A stretch of 14,555 nt of DNA from Larix sibirica (Eukaryota > Streptophyta > Pinopsida > Pinales > Pinaceae). The notes beneath the pieces were generated by a model. The model was given only the letters and a program-made list of their open reading frames with translations, was not told where the DNA came from and ran no database searches. The stretch spans positions 1 to 14,555 of the forward strand of contig NWUY0304290664.1 in the NCBI GenBank assembly GCA_004151065.3, read 5' to 3'. How positions within the stretch are numbered: the stretch's first letter is position 1; each line of letters opens with the position of its first letter. Shown here piece by piece: positions 1 to 8,461 of the stretch. Position numbers and translations under genes: made by a program.

Positions 1-44
1 ACGCCCTTGCCCTCCCTTGCCCTCCCTTCGGTCAAGCAAGTATA
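1..44. repeat. Terminal direct repeat, left copy (circle joint)
   Basis: These 44 bases are identical to the last 44 of the window (14512-14555). The simplest reading is a circular or circle-mapping molecule of 14,511 bp written with its ends overlapping. The repeat contains a 10-bp unit CCTTGCCCTC in tandem and a CCCTTCGG block. Because it is itself repetitive, a false circle produced by an assembler collapsing a dispersed repeat is the main alternative. Confidence 0.9.
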
Positions 45-60
45 CCTTTGGTCAAGCAAG
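30..60. repeat. Tandem GGTCAAGCAAG, period 20
   Basis: The 11-mer GGTCAAGCAAG occurs at 30-40 and again at 50-60, separated by TATACCTTT. It follows directly on the CCTTGCCCTC tandem, so the circle joint lies in a cluster of nested short repeats. The right-hand terminal repeat ends inside this unit, at the TATA. No function is visible. Confidence 0.85.
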
Positions 61-72
61 CTTTTCCAGATT

Positions 73-102
73 TGTTAGTCAATTTCCCACCTTCGTTGGG
101 CC
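73..102 (+). repeat. 30-bp imperfect direct repeat, copy 1
   Basis: TGTTAGTCAATTTCCCACC and the bases that follow match 14452-14481 at 26 of 30 positions, in the same orientation. On the circle the two copies are about 130 bp apart and bracket the short-repeat cluster at the joint. This looks like an old local duplication and could serve as a recombination substrate. Confidence 0.75.
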
Positions 103-2590
103 CGTAATGGGGGAATGAACCAGCTAAAGTGCCTGATTCATGCAGATCCATTTTCGAACCTTAAGGCCACCTTTAACTAGTGAAATTACCAGCTACTCTA
201 TATGCAGTTTATCCTAACGTCAAGTCTCGCCCTCCTTGCTCTGTCTAGCATTGGGATCTAGATACCAATTCCGAAAGGAGGATCCATCCTAGTGGGATAA
301 CAGCATTAGCGTAACCAATCTATGATTGATGGTAGGGATGAAAGCATCAGAGCAAGCATTAAAGGTATGGCAAGAAGCACCACTAACAGGGGTTAGGATC
401 TTTCCACTCGCTATTCTCTTCTCTTTCTCTATGCACTGGCAAGCCATCCTCCCTCCCACCCTGCCACACTTATTCTTCCAGCCTATACGCTATCTTACCT
501 GTCTAAGCAGCTATGTGTTAAAAACGCTTTTTGAAATGCAGAGGCGGAGGTACGAATGCGGAGATGTTCATTTTAGGGGGGCACATTCATTTTATGGGGT
601 GCATTCAGTGACCCTTACTGCAACGGGTAGCGGGTGACTTAAAGGAGCAAAGGTGAAGGTGGTGGGGTAAAAAGACTCCCTATTTGGGGGTCCACACTCT
701 ATCTTCACCCAGCACAGCTGATACTTGCTTTCTCCTTACGGACAAACAACGTGACACCAAATGGTATGGTATCATCAATAGTTCGTCACAACACTACTGC
801 CTGGGCACAGTGAGGATAGGTGGCTCCATACCTTGTTCATCCTTCCCAATACCACCAGATCCTTTGTATCCAATAGCAGCATTTTATCCCCGTTGCCGAG
901 ACCAAAACCACTCCTTTAAATGGATGAATGTGCGATTGGAATAACAAATATTACTCGGCCTAGCTTACGGGATTTTACTTCGACGACATGCAGCATGGGG
1001 GGGAAAAAAACCTTATAATGACCACCGCTTACTGCTTACCTGAGGGAGTTCGTCCCTTCCTTCTTACTGATTGCCTTACTCACGAGCTTCCCTGTTCACA
1101 ACAAACGCTATATACCTGGCTTGGTTCCTTTCCTTTTGTTTTATGGAAGGCTCAGCGCTATAAAGTAAGTATGGAATGAGCAAGGTTGTAGCTGCCCAAG
1201 ATCTGACTGACGAAGATCTTATAGTAAGTGTGTAAGTAGTTTTCCTTGGCCCAATGGCTAGTAAGTAATAAAAAGAGGATCTCCTGGCCCTAACTATGAA
1301 TAGGTAAGAACAGCGCCGCCCTTAGGGTAAGATGTCTAATTTCCTTTCCTTCCCTTTCCTTTAGATAATTGCTTGCCCTAAGAATGAAAATACCTCCGGA
1401 CCTTTGGTCAATTCTGCTTTTTATTGGATGTTTATTTCGCCCTTCCCTTCGGGATTAAGCACTCAAAGGGTCTTTCCCGTGTATTTTTAGCTATGAATTA
1501 AACGTTCTTGCTCAAGGCTCTGTCTGGCTTGTGTTAATTTTTGTAAAGGAGGGGATAGCTCTGCGGGAAACATGATGTTAAGGGCTCACCCTTAAAATTG
1601 ATGCCCAAGATCTATCCCTCTGGAGGCAAAATGATGGTTCTGAGTGCCTGCTCTTTATGGCAATATATCCTCGCTAAGGCGTGATGCCTTTTATTTCCTG
1701 TAGTTAGTAGGAGACATGATTAGCTTTGCAATACCCTTTGCTCGTTTGGCTTGTGTTTTCCCAATCAGATTAATATTATGTCAGGTCTCCTCAATGAGCG
1801 AGGGGACTATGCTCACTATAGATAATACCCAGTAGTTTTCAGGTTTACCAAAGAAAAGGGAGTGGGGATAGTCTGCCTCACTGTAGATGCCCGGCCTCTG
1901 AGTGTAAGACTAGGATGACCCTTGAATAGAATCCAGTGAGGACCGTCGTTCTGAACTGGCCGGTGAAAGAAACTTATTCTTTCTGCCTTGGCCGATTAGA
2001 TCAATGTTATTACTGCCTCATCTGGTGGTATCTCAGCAAAGGGTTGGGAATCTGGGCCAGCCTTTATAGTCTTCTTGGCCTAAACGATGCAGGCAGGCTA
2101 TGGACGGTAGCTTGCCGGACCCAAGCCTGGCCACCCAAAAAATGCTTCGCATCAAATATTACTGAGCCTAGCTGGACCTTCATGACCTAACATGCTTAAT
2201 AAGATTGCCAGCCATAAAATAGACTTCTTCGTAAGTGGCAGGGTGCATCCCATGCTTTGCATCAAGCCACGCCCCTAACCTTTCTTTTCTTTTTATAGCA
2301 AAAAACCACACCAACTTGAGTTGTTTTTTTGTGCCTTCAGTTAGAAGGAAACGGGATCAGCCCGACCCAAGCTTAAGTGACCATTTTCTTTGAATGATTT
2401 AGGATCCTTAGATGCGGATGAAGTCTGCTTCTTCAATAACCTCCATTTTCAACAGTGATCGACACCAAGAGAAGGACCTAATGTGCCCTTAAATGGATAG
2501 TAGCTTCACCTAGGGAATATGGTACGTGTCTTAACGCCAATCCCTCGATAGGGAATCGTACGGTCTGCTATCCTTAGCTCTCAAGAGCTT
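103..2590. other. Gene-free spacer, mitochondrial-like
   Basis: No RNA gene or recognisable protein gene was seen on either strand. Four ATG-to-stop frames occur on the + strand (326-637, 684-944, 988-1179 and 1936-2190; 103, 86, 63 and 84 codons). None has a recognisable domain, repeated motif or coding-like composition, and such lengths are expected by chance. Local oddities are four GTAAGT copies at 1165-1266, a CT-only tract at 1341-1362, and an A6...T7 near-inverted repeat around 2300-2335. I searched by eye for tRNA T-loop (GGTTCGAATC-like) and D-loop signatures and found none in a tRNA context. Confidence 0.6.
1321..1382. repeat. Imperfect inverted repeat around a CT tract
   Basis: CTTAGGGTAA at 1321-1330 can pair with TTGCCCTAAG at 1373-1382 (9 of 10 pairs). 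The loop holds the pure-pyrimidine run TTCCTTTCCTTCCCTTTCCTTT at 1341-1362. A stem-loop is possible, but the 42-nt loop and lack of GC lock make it weak. Confidence 0.4.
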
Positions 2591-2596
2591 CTTCGC

Positions 2597-2634
2597 CTTC
2601 CTTTGGAATGTACTCTGGCGAGTACTAAAGGAAG
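2597..2634 (+). other. Two-part hairpin
   Basis: CTTCCTTT (2597-2604) pairs with AAAGGAAG (2627-2634) over 8 bp, and GTACTC (2610-2615) pairs with GAGTAC (2620-2625) over 6 bp. The terminal loop is TGGC and the internal bulge is asymmetric (5 nt on the left, 1 on the right). All stem pairs are Watson-Crick. This kind of structure is common in organellar intron or processing regions, and it lies just upstream of the GTGCGACT motif. Confidence 0.6.
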
Positions 2635-2673
2635 ACATCCATAGGTCTAATAGCTTCGCTGCGTCGACTGAAA

Positions 2674-2800
2674 GTGCGACTCTTAAGACTGGACCCTTGC
2701 GGGTTGGGGCAGTGAACCTATCTATGCTAGGGTAGAAGATGCTGGGTTGAAGCCCTTGAAGGTCCCAGGGGAGAGACCCTTATAATCGATCCAGAAGTTG
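2674..2800 (+). other. Possible 5' end of a decayed group II intron
   Basis: GTGCGACT begins at 2674. Organellar group II introns typically start with GUGCG, often GUGCGAC. The following 120 bases are G-rich and structured (CTGGGTTGAAGCCCTTG and GGTCCCAGGGGAGAGACCC give local pairings), in the style of intron domain I. A GAGCCGTAC string near 3610 resembles the left arm of domain V, but the required right arm (ACGTACGGTTC-like) does not follow, and no maturase is readable. No exon is recognised on the left. It may be only a fragment, or a chance motif. Confidence 0.2.
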
Positions 2801-2844
2801 GTAATTTATTGATTAAGGACCTATACTATAGTGACCCAAGCATG

Positions 2845-2872
2845 CTGTCAAGGAATGACAGGGACACTGTCA
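2845..2872 (+). other. Alternating arms CTGTCA / TGACAG / CTGTCA
   Basis: Three 6-nt arms lie in a row with 5-nt loops: CTGTCA (2845-2850), TGACAG (2856-2861) and CTGTCA (2867-2872). The middle arm can pair with either flank but not both at once, so two exclusive hairpins compete. This geometry resembles a small switch, though arms this short also arise by chance. Confidence 0.5.
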
Positions 2873-3039
2873 GTGCAAGATTTCTTACTTTTATTATTAG
2901 GCGGGCGCGCCAATACATCTGAACGCATAGCTCCTCTAGCCAAGCTGCATATAAATATTCTCTTAATTCAGGGATTTTTGGTACGGAGGAATTATTAAAG
3001 GCTGATTGGTTAGTGACATTCTAACACCACCAATTGTGA

Positions 3040-3408
3040 ATGGTTATGTCTCCACTCATACATATTAATAAGTATGTTAGCCGGGCATCCATCCCTTCAA
3101 TCCGCCAGGATATCAACACACAAGTCCGCCTTGAACACCTCCAGCGACGGTATGGAACTCAGAAATCTCCCTCCTATTTTCTTTCAGGGGATGGGATATC
3201 GCGCGCGGCATCTTCTGACTACTTAAGGGCTGGCTATAGAAGGGCACTAAGAGGGGGTTGCTCCGCTCCTTTCATTCCCATGCTCTTGCCCGTGTGCGGT
3301 TGGACCACGTATAATAAGCTAGCTCATTGCCCCAGACTACTAGTAATCCAATGGGATGGGCTAAGTATGGGAGGGTACTTCCCGCTTCTTCGGGTAGTCC
3401 GATTATAG
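3040..3408 (+). CDS. Unrecognised 122-codon ORF, doubtful
   Basis: This is the longest ATG-to-stop frame in the window. I do not recognise the product. It is basic (many Arg), with a short hydrophobic patch around residues 75-86, no signal peptide, no convincing membrane span and no catalytic motif. It carries no reverse-transcriptase or maturase motif such as YADD, although it sits downstream of a possible group II intron start. Plant mitochondria have no Shine-Dalgarno rule, so the start cannot be judged. A frame of this length is expected by chance in about 14.5 kb, so it is most likely a random ORF; a chimeric mitochondrial ORF is the alternative. Confidence 0.12.
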   Translation: MVMSPLIHINKYVSRASIPSIRQDINTQVRLEHLQRRYGTQKSPSYFLSGDGISRAASSDYLRAGYRRALRGGCSAPFIPMLLPVCGWTTYNKLAHCPRLLVIQWDGLSMGGYFPLLRVVRL

Positions 3409-4290
3409 GCCTTTAAGAGCCGAAGCCCAAGTAAGAAAACGCCTTGATCCCTCGCTCAACAAATGGGTGGCGGCCGGTACTCCGGCTGCACTGAGGTAGC
3501 TCCTCCTTGCTGTTGGACCCAAGTGCCGGATCGCTTTCGCATTCAGGAGTAATTGATCCCGACTACTATCGGCTGCATAAGCTATAGGTCGCTAAAGGGG
3601 GAGATACACGAGCCGTACCCCTCCTCGGCAAGGATATCACCATGGCTTTTGAAAGAAAGGTGGTTATTCCTCCAGGGTAGGCCTAGTCTTGCCTTTATTC
3701 CTTTGAATTAAAATGGTGTCTGGCGAAGATACTAAGGTGCCTAAGTAGGGCGCGTAACGTTGTTTGAACCGTCGTCTCCGATCTATGACTGTCATGGTTT
3801 CCCTACTGGGATCGACTACCAACCATCATCGAGTATTGGTATTGAGTGGATAAACTCTGGGATCTTCTACCGCCACCTGTCATTGAGTGGCAGCATATAG
3901 TTTGTTATAAACTCTTGGGATCGAAACCAGTCAATCGGGTATGCTTGGCTATCCTAGGTAAAACATCCTTAAATGGCCATGTGCAGGAAAAAATCCACTT
4001 TTTGTGCGCCGATCGACCCCACTCCCTAAATATGATAATTTTTGGAACTAAAATGTAAAATGATAAGTTTTTCATAATTATGTACGAGCGGACTGCCTGG
4101 TCCCAAGCTGTCAGGTCCTGCCCCTCCACGGCATATAGTGAGTAAGTCTCAAGGCGCTAAAGCTCAAAGCGAAAGGTTAAATCCTGCCCACCACTATAGA
4201 AACGACCGGAAAAGGAGCGAAGCCGCTTGCCCTTCCGAGGGCAAGGCCCGGAGGGACTCAATTGAGGTACGAGATTGAGGAATAGTTCAG
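3409..4290. other. Spacer with degenerate local duplication
   Basis: No gene is recognisable. Opposed ORFs at 3846-4058 (+) and 3905-4129 (-) overlap each other and look like chance frames. Within 3841-3922, ATTGAGTGG (3841 and 3882) and ATAAACTCTGGGATC / ATAAACTCTTGGGATC (3850 and 3907) occur in the same order, showing an old, partly eroded duplication with spacings of 41 and 57 bp. The stretch 3418-3620 is GC-richer and structured but matches no gene I know. Confidence 0.5.
4226..4245 (+). other. Perfect GC-rich hairpin
   Basis: CTTGCCCT (4226-4233) and AGGGCAAG (4238-4245) form a perfect 8-bp stem closed by the tetraloop TCCG. In plant mitochondria such stem-loops often mark transcript 3' ends or processing sites rather than acting as true terminators. 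No U-run follows, so a bacterial-style terminator is not indicated. The arm sequence CTTGCCCT is the same motif that is repeated at the circle joint. Confidence 0.7.
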
Positions 4291-4310
4291 TATAATATAT
4301 ATATATATAA
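4291..4310. repeat. Alternating AT tract
   Basis: This is a (TA)n run of about 20 bp and is one of several in the window; others lie near 5051-5060, 9799-9816 and 10300-10314. It is easily melted DNA and a possible microsatellite. No promoter motif of the plant mitochondrial CRTA type could be tied to it. Confidence 0.7.
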
Positions 4311-4419
4311 TTTTATGTCCCAATAGTGTGGGATGATGTTTACAAACCCCTAAGAAGTAGGTTTATCTAAGCCATGTCAAATGATGAGAATATTTTCTAA
4401 AATCAGTTCCAAGCGAACT

Positions 4420-4680
4420 GCCTTTTTTCTTACTGTTAACCTTCCTTCTAACTTATCCCTTGACTTTAACGCTTCCTTCGCTCGAAAAAAACCTCCACTC
4501 CGCACCTAACTGACCAACGATCCTTCGACTTTATACTGAATGCCTTTGACCTGCCTGCCATTACCGTATATGAATAACGATTATTCCTCTACCTTCCCTC
4601 TGACCTTCTGCCTTTATTTCCAGCGAATACCTTGCGCTGCCTTCATTCCAGCTTCTATCTTTCGCTTGTTTTAGTTAATA
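4420..4680. other. Pyrimidine-rich strand
   Basis: The + strand is strongly biased to C and T over about 260 bp, with repeated CTTCC, CCTTC and CCTCT words and very few G runs. From 4434 a short open stretch reads in NNY-like triplets (AAC CTT CCT TCT AAC), ending at a TAA near 4510. It may be a smaller relative of the triplet-periodic blocks at 6600 and 8333. No gene is recognisable. Confidence 0.5.
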
Positions 4681-5083
4681 AATTTGCCTTATTAGGGAGG
4701 GACCTTATATCTCCTCATCGAACCCATTAAATTAATTTTATTCTTTAATTAACTATATCCTTTCGGAGCGTTTCCCTTGTTTAGTCGAGCATAGACGATT
4801 GCCAGGTGGAGTTTTGGCCTTATAAAACAGAAGTTAAGCAAGAACTCGTGAGTGAGCGCGAGGTGGTACTTTTTTTATGGATGGACAAAACCTATAGCTT
4901 CTTTGCTTACGCTCTGATAAGGTTGATTTTTCTATTCCATTGCTTTTTCATGGATGAATAAAAAAAAACCTATTCTTTGTTTAAGGCTAAGTTAGTACTG
5001 GAAGTCTAGAAGACCTTCTTCACAAGATCGGCTTGAACTCTCTAAGTAACTATATATATAGCTGCCTATCGTTCCAGTCTTTC

Positions 5084-5116
5084 TTACCGAAGCCTATGTT
5101 ACCGAACCAGCCTATA
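5084..5116 (+). repeat. Imperfect tandem TTACCGAA..GCCTAT
   Basis: TTACCGAAGCCTATG (5084-5098) is followed directly by TTACCGAACCAGCCTATA (5099-5116), which is the same unit with a 3-bp insertion. Related words (GCCTATC, TACCGACC, TACCGACT) recur downstream to about 5330, giving a loose family over 250 bp. Confidence 0.6.
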
Positions 5117-6232
5117 TTAGATGGTTACTGCCTATCTTTATTAGCCTATCCGACCTGTTGTTGGGCATAGGGGGTGGGCGAGAGAAGAGAGAACCAATAG
5201 ACTTACAGTTGCTTCCAAGCACTTTGTTCAAGTATAGGGGGGCTACTACCACCAGTGAAACATACAAAGTAGTTTGGATACCGACCTGCATGACCAGCCT
5301 ACCGACTAGTGGGCAGGCTACCGACTGAATTTATGGACATGAAAGAAAGAGTCCGTGTGGGCCTAATGGAGACTTTTCTATCACTACGGTGAATAAGGGA
5401 AATATCCAATCAAGAGGGTATGGCACCCAACCATTTCCATCGTCATTCCTACCTATTCCCGTCCAACCAATGAGATAAATCATCAACAACGCCGCCCATG
5501 CCAGACCTTATCATTTTTATGGGAAAGAAGATGAATCCCCCTTCCTTTCTCCTTTCTCCTTACGTTGACTGCACATAGAAGAAGCTATTTCTTTTTGATG
5601 TGGAGTTTAGGTAGGTATGGCCGCAATGAGGTCTCCACGATATGTTCGTAAGTTAAAAACATGTCTCTCAATGTCTTTGTCTATGCCCCCTATCCCGGGA
5701 TCAATGCGCTGCAATGGGGAAATGGGTTCCCACCTCCATGCTGGGTCTAAAACCTTTACATATTTCATACCGGCCATTAGGTAATAAGAAAGAGCCTTAG
5801 CTTAGCCTTAGTTCCACAGAAACAACTATGAGTTATTACACTACAGCTTTTGTCTGTATGGCAATGACAAAAAAATGAGGGTTGTGTGGCACTGACTGGA
5901 ATTCTATTATGGTGGCTGCTGCTCTTGGACTGGTGGCAATTACTTGAACTCATGCTACAACTGGGCTGCTATACACTTTTTTATGGCTATGACTACTGGC
6001 TAGACCTTATGGCTACTAGTACCTTAAAGGCCGGAACTGGTCGTAAGTAGACCTTACCTTACGGAGCTTACTAAGGCTAGTTACTTAACCTATTTATTTT
6101 ACTCTAAGGAACTAAGTCCTTATTATAATGCAGCTGTTATTATGTAGGGATATGGATGAAATTGGTGGGCATGCCTATGGGGAGGGTTCTCGGCAACTGG
6201 TTGGAACTATTAAACTAAAATTCTTATATGCC

Positions 6233-6252
6233 AATACATATATATATGTATT
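6233..6252. repeat. 20-bp perfect palindrome
   Basis: AATACATATATATATGTATT reads the same on both strands. It could extrude as a small cruciform or mark an AT-rich opening site. It is within what AT-rich sequence yields by chance, and no origin function is shown. Confidence 0.8.
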
Positions 6253-6370
6253 AAGTCCATTCAAAGTTAAACATATAAATCGGTATAATATTTGATTATT
6301 ATTCCCCCTTGTTGGTTCCCCATATTAGTCCAATTAGCTTATTACCTTCCCTGTAGCCACATAGATTCCT

Positions 6371-6508
6371 GGCATCAATCATCGATTCTTGTATGACTCT
6401 CGGCAATTGAATGTATGAAGCCTGGCATTGAAACTTGGCATGTGGAGTATCGGCATCTAGTTCAACACCTGGATCGCTCGACTAGTGGCATGTACTAGCG
6501 TAAAGGCA
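6371..6508 (+). repeat. Dispersed GGCA repeat family
   Basis: GGCA preceded by a pyrimidine-rich pair (CTGGCAT, TCGGCAA, TTGGCAT, TCGGCAT) recurs at 6371, 6402, 6424, 6437, 6452, 6487 and 6505, on one strand only. The spacing varies from 13 to 35 bp, so this is an eroded array rather than a regular tandem repeat. Confidence 0.4.
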
Positions 6509-6653
6509 ATGAGCTCGTAATTATCTTCACGAAGTATATAGTTAATGGGTGGGTCTTATAGTTTTAGTAAGAGTAAAGCTTCAATAAGTTGTTCCATAGC
6601 CTTAGTTCCCGGTCTTTGAAGAAGCATCAGTTGAACCAACATTTACATAATAA

Positions 6654-6839
6654 GTTGAAACGGGATTACCAGCTTCCTCAGTTCCCGGAGCATTACCAGA
6701 ATCATTAGAACCAACAGAATCAATTGAATCAGCAAGAGCATTTCAATTAACAGTTCCCGAAGCAAACCATGAATGGCTTTCAATGAAGCAAGGCTCAATC
6801 TTGATTAGTCTTTTGTTGCCAGTCCTTTCCCTTCCATAA
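6654..6839 (+). other. Codon-like open stretch without start, low complexity
   Basis: Sixty-one codons are open from just after two adjacent TAA stops (6648-6653) to a TAA at 6837-6839. There is no ATG at the left end. The first 45 or so codons mostly end in A or are GTT/CCC/CCN, encoding Glu, Pro, Ser, Thr and Ala (for example LPESLEPTESIESARAF). The same bias continues upstream through the two stops to about 6612. It looks like a decayed low-complexity coding stretch or triplet-expanded DNA, related in style to 8333-9690. There is no known domain, and it is unlikely to be expressed as it stands. Confidence 0.35.
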
Positions 6840-7112
6840 AAATTTATGCCCCGTTTTGGTTCTCCAAAAATAACAACCTGTGGGGGCAGGTTATATGGTT
6901 CAGATACTTCTAGCATTATATGGTGAAGAGAAGACTATAGCGCTGTTGAAGAGGCTACAAGCCCAATGGTGAGAAGGCTCTGGTTCTTAGGTTAGGAGAG
7001 GGGGGCGGCGATCCTTACTTAAGGGTTACCAGTTCTATATGGGTTCTATTATATAAGTAATTACGGTGAGCGGTTATAACTATAAAAGCCTTATACATAC
7101 CTTAAACATACG

Positions 7113-7113
7113 A

Positions 7114-7145
<32 letters not shown>

Positions 7146-7149
7146 AAAA
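7113..7149 (+). repeat. (AAAAC)5 plus poly-A tract
   Basis: Five AAAAC units (7116-7140) are flanked by A runs and followed by nine A. It could be a simple microsatellite or the A-rich tail of an inserted sequence. It sits exactly where the character of the DNA changes from GC-moderate, repeat-rich spacer to AT-richer, nuclear-looking sequence. No obvious target-site duplication was found around it. Confidence 0.75.
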
Positions 7150-8325
7150 TGGATTAAATTCAATGGGTCACCTATTTAAATGGTAAAGTTAAACAAACAT
7201 AGATATGCAATATAGTATATTAGTTTTTACCCTTTTCTCCTTTGAAATGAGTCTTATATGTCTATTTTTCTATTGGGCCAGGGCCAACCTCTTCAACAAG
7301 AAATGTAAATATTGAATAAGGATTTTACTTTCAGTTGTTGGGACCCCTCTCATTAGGGCAGACCTCATCAACAAGAAATGCAACGCCCTAATTCACAATT
7401 GAAAATGCACCTGGCCTCCTTTATGCTTGGGTGTTCCTCCATGAGGGTCATTTATTACCCTTTCTTGTTTCCGATATGCCATTGAAGCGGGTTTTTACCA
7501 TGTCAAAGTTGTTTTAGGATCACCCTGTTAACCCTCAAATTGCATCTGTCATTTTAGGAAGTATTTATAGCAGATTTACACACTAGTGGAACAACTGTGG
7601 TATAATGAGAGAGTAGTTTTGAAGATCAGCTTATGAACATAATGATCAAGAGTCCTGTAGGTGCAATAAAAGGATAAAATAACTGGTGGCTGTCATATGC
7701 AAGAAGAGATATTTTAGCATGCCCTTTTAAGCTATGAACCAATGTGCATCAAGCCAAAAATAGAGCCTGTTCACTACCAGTAAACACTTGAAATGAGGGT
7801 CAGGCCAGATATGCTAATTAATTAGAAAAGATTATTTGTTTCAAGATTATGTGTGTGCATTCAAAGCATTTGTTCCTCACCAAAAGTTCTGTTCCAAATC
7901 AGAGGCACCAGCCCTAAAAATGCAGCTCCAGCAGGTTCGATAAGCATTTGAAAAGTACCTTACAGCACACTGACATTTGAAGTCGTGCCATGCTCTTTTA
8001 ATTTGGTAAATAGGTTTGAGCTAAAAAAAGCACTAGCACAGCAGAAAACCTATTCATGAATAATAATTTCAGAAAATAAGGTGAATGAAAAAAAAATTGC
8101 AATTAGTCATTCCCTCCCTTAGATAAGGAGCTAAGTCAGGCTTGAAATAGACTCTGAATTTACGGAATATATGCTTTGAAGTTTTTACATATAAAAAGCA
8201 TAAAAAGAAGTCCTCATAATGTCAACTATGGGCCATGAAAATACTTTCCTGGGGCCTTGTTTCTATGGATTTCTTTACCACTTCACGAACTGAATCTCGA
8301 GAAATCTACTGAAATATCGCTCAGG
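7150..8325. other. AT-rich segment of nuclear-like character
   Basis: Over about 1.2 kb the sequence is AT-rich, lacks the CTTCGG-type words common elsewhere, and has no ATG frame of 60 codons. On the minus strand it contains splice-site-like strings, for example a CTGTAAG acceptor-like and a GTGAGG donor-like boundary around 7881-7958, and TTGCACCTACAG near 7655. This is the texture of plant nuclear intron or UTR DNA. Capture of nuclear DNA by plant mitochondria is well known; here it is inference from composition and motif style only. Confidence 0.3.
7281..7383 (+). repeat. 28-bp imperfect direct repeat, period 75
   Basis: Positions 7281-7308 and 7356-7383 match at 24 of 28 bases, sharing the core TCAACAAGAAATG. 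This indicates a local duplication inside the AT-rich segment. No repeat family is recognised. Confidence 0.7.
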
Positions 8326-8461
8326 GCTGCAGTCAGAATCAGGCTCTCGACCTACTGATGGTGCCTCTTCCCCTGTTACTGGCTCTTCTTTCTTATGCCT
8401 GCGCGTTTGGCTCTATTGTAAGGTATGTTGCTGGCTTTGCTCCTGCTCCTGGCGAGGATGC

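Larger units (their letters stand above)
4681..6590. other. Gene-free spacer
   Basis: No frame reaches 60 codons from an ATG on either strand across nearly 1.9 kb. No RNA gene was seen. Contents are short repeats of the CCTATC, TACCGA and GGCA families, AT tracts, and a 20-bp palindrome at 6233-6252. The stretch around 5880-6050 has a non-ATG open frame ending at a TAG near 6046, rich in Leu, Trp and Tyr, with no recognisable homology. Confidence 0.6.

Noticed and set aside
1165-1266. Four GTAAGT copies as splice donors or regulatory repeat
   Set aside because: The spacing is irregular and the hexamer common; no exon-like sequence lies beside them.
326-2190. Four small + strand ORFs (326-637, 684-944, 988-1179, 1936-2190)
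   Set aside because: No recognisable domain, no coding-like composition and no supporting context; lengths of 63-103 codons are expected by chance.
2285-2340. Terminator-like A6...T7 structure
   Set aside because: The stem is A/T only with an inner 5-bp arm on a 2-nt loop; it is not GC-locked and no gene lies upstream.
3600-3640. Group II intron domain V (GAGCCGTAC)
   Set aside because: Only the left arm resembles domain V; the complementary ACGTACGGTTC-like arm and bulge are missing, so no domain V is called.
6371-6508. CRISPR-like or regular array of GGCA words
   Set aside because: The repeated core is only 4-7 bp with irregular spacing of 13-35 bp; there are no spacers or cas genes.
7113-7149. 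LINE or SINE 3' tail
   Set aside because: There is an A-rich tract but no target-site duplication, promoter boxes or reverse-transcriptase sequence beside it; kept only as a simple repeat.
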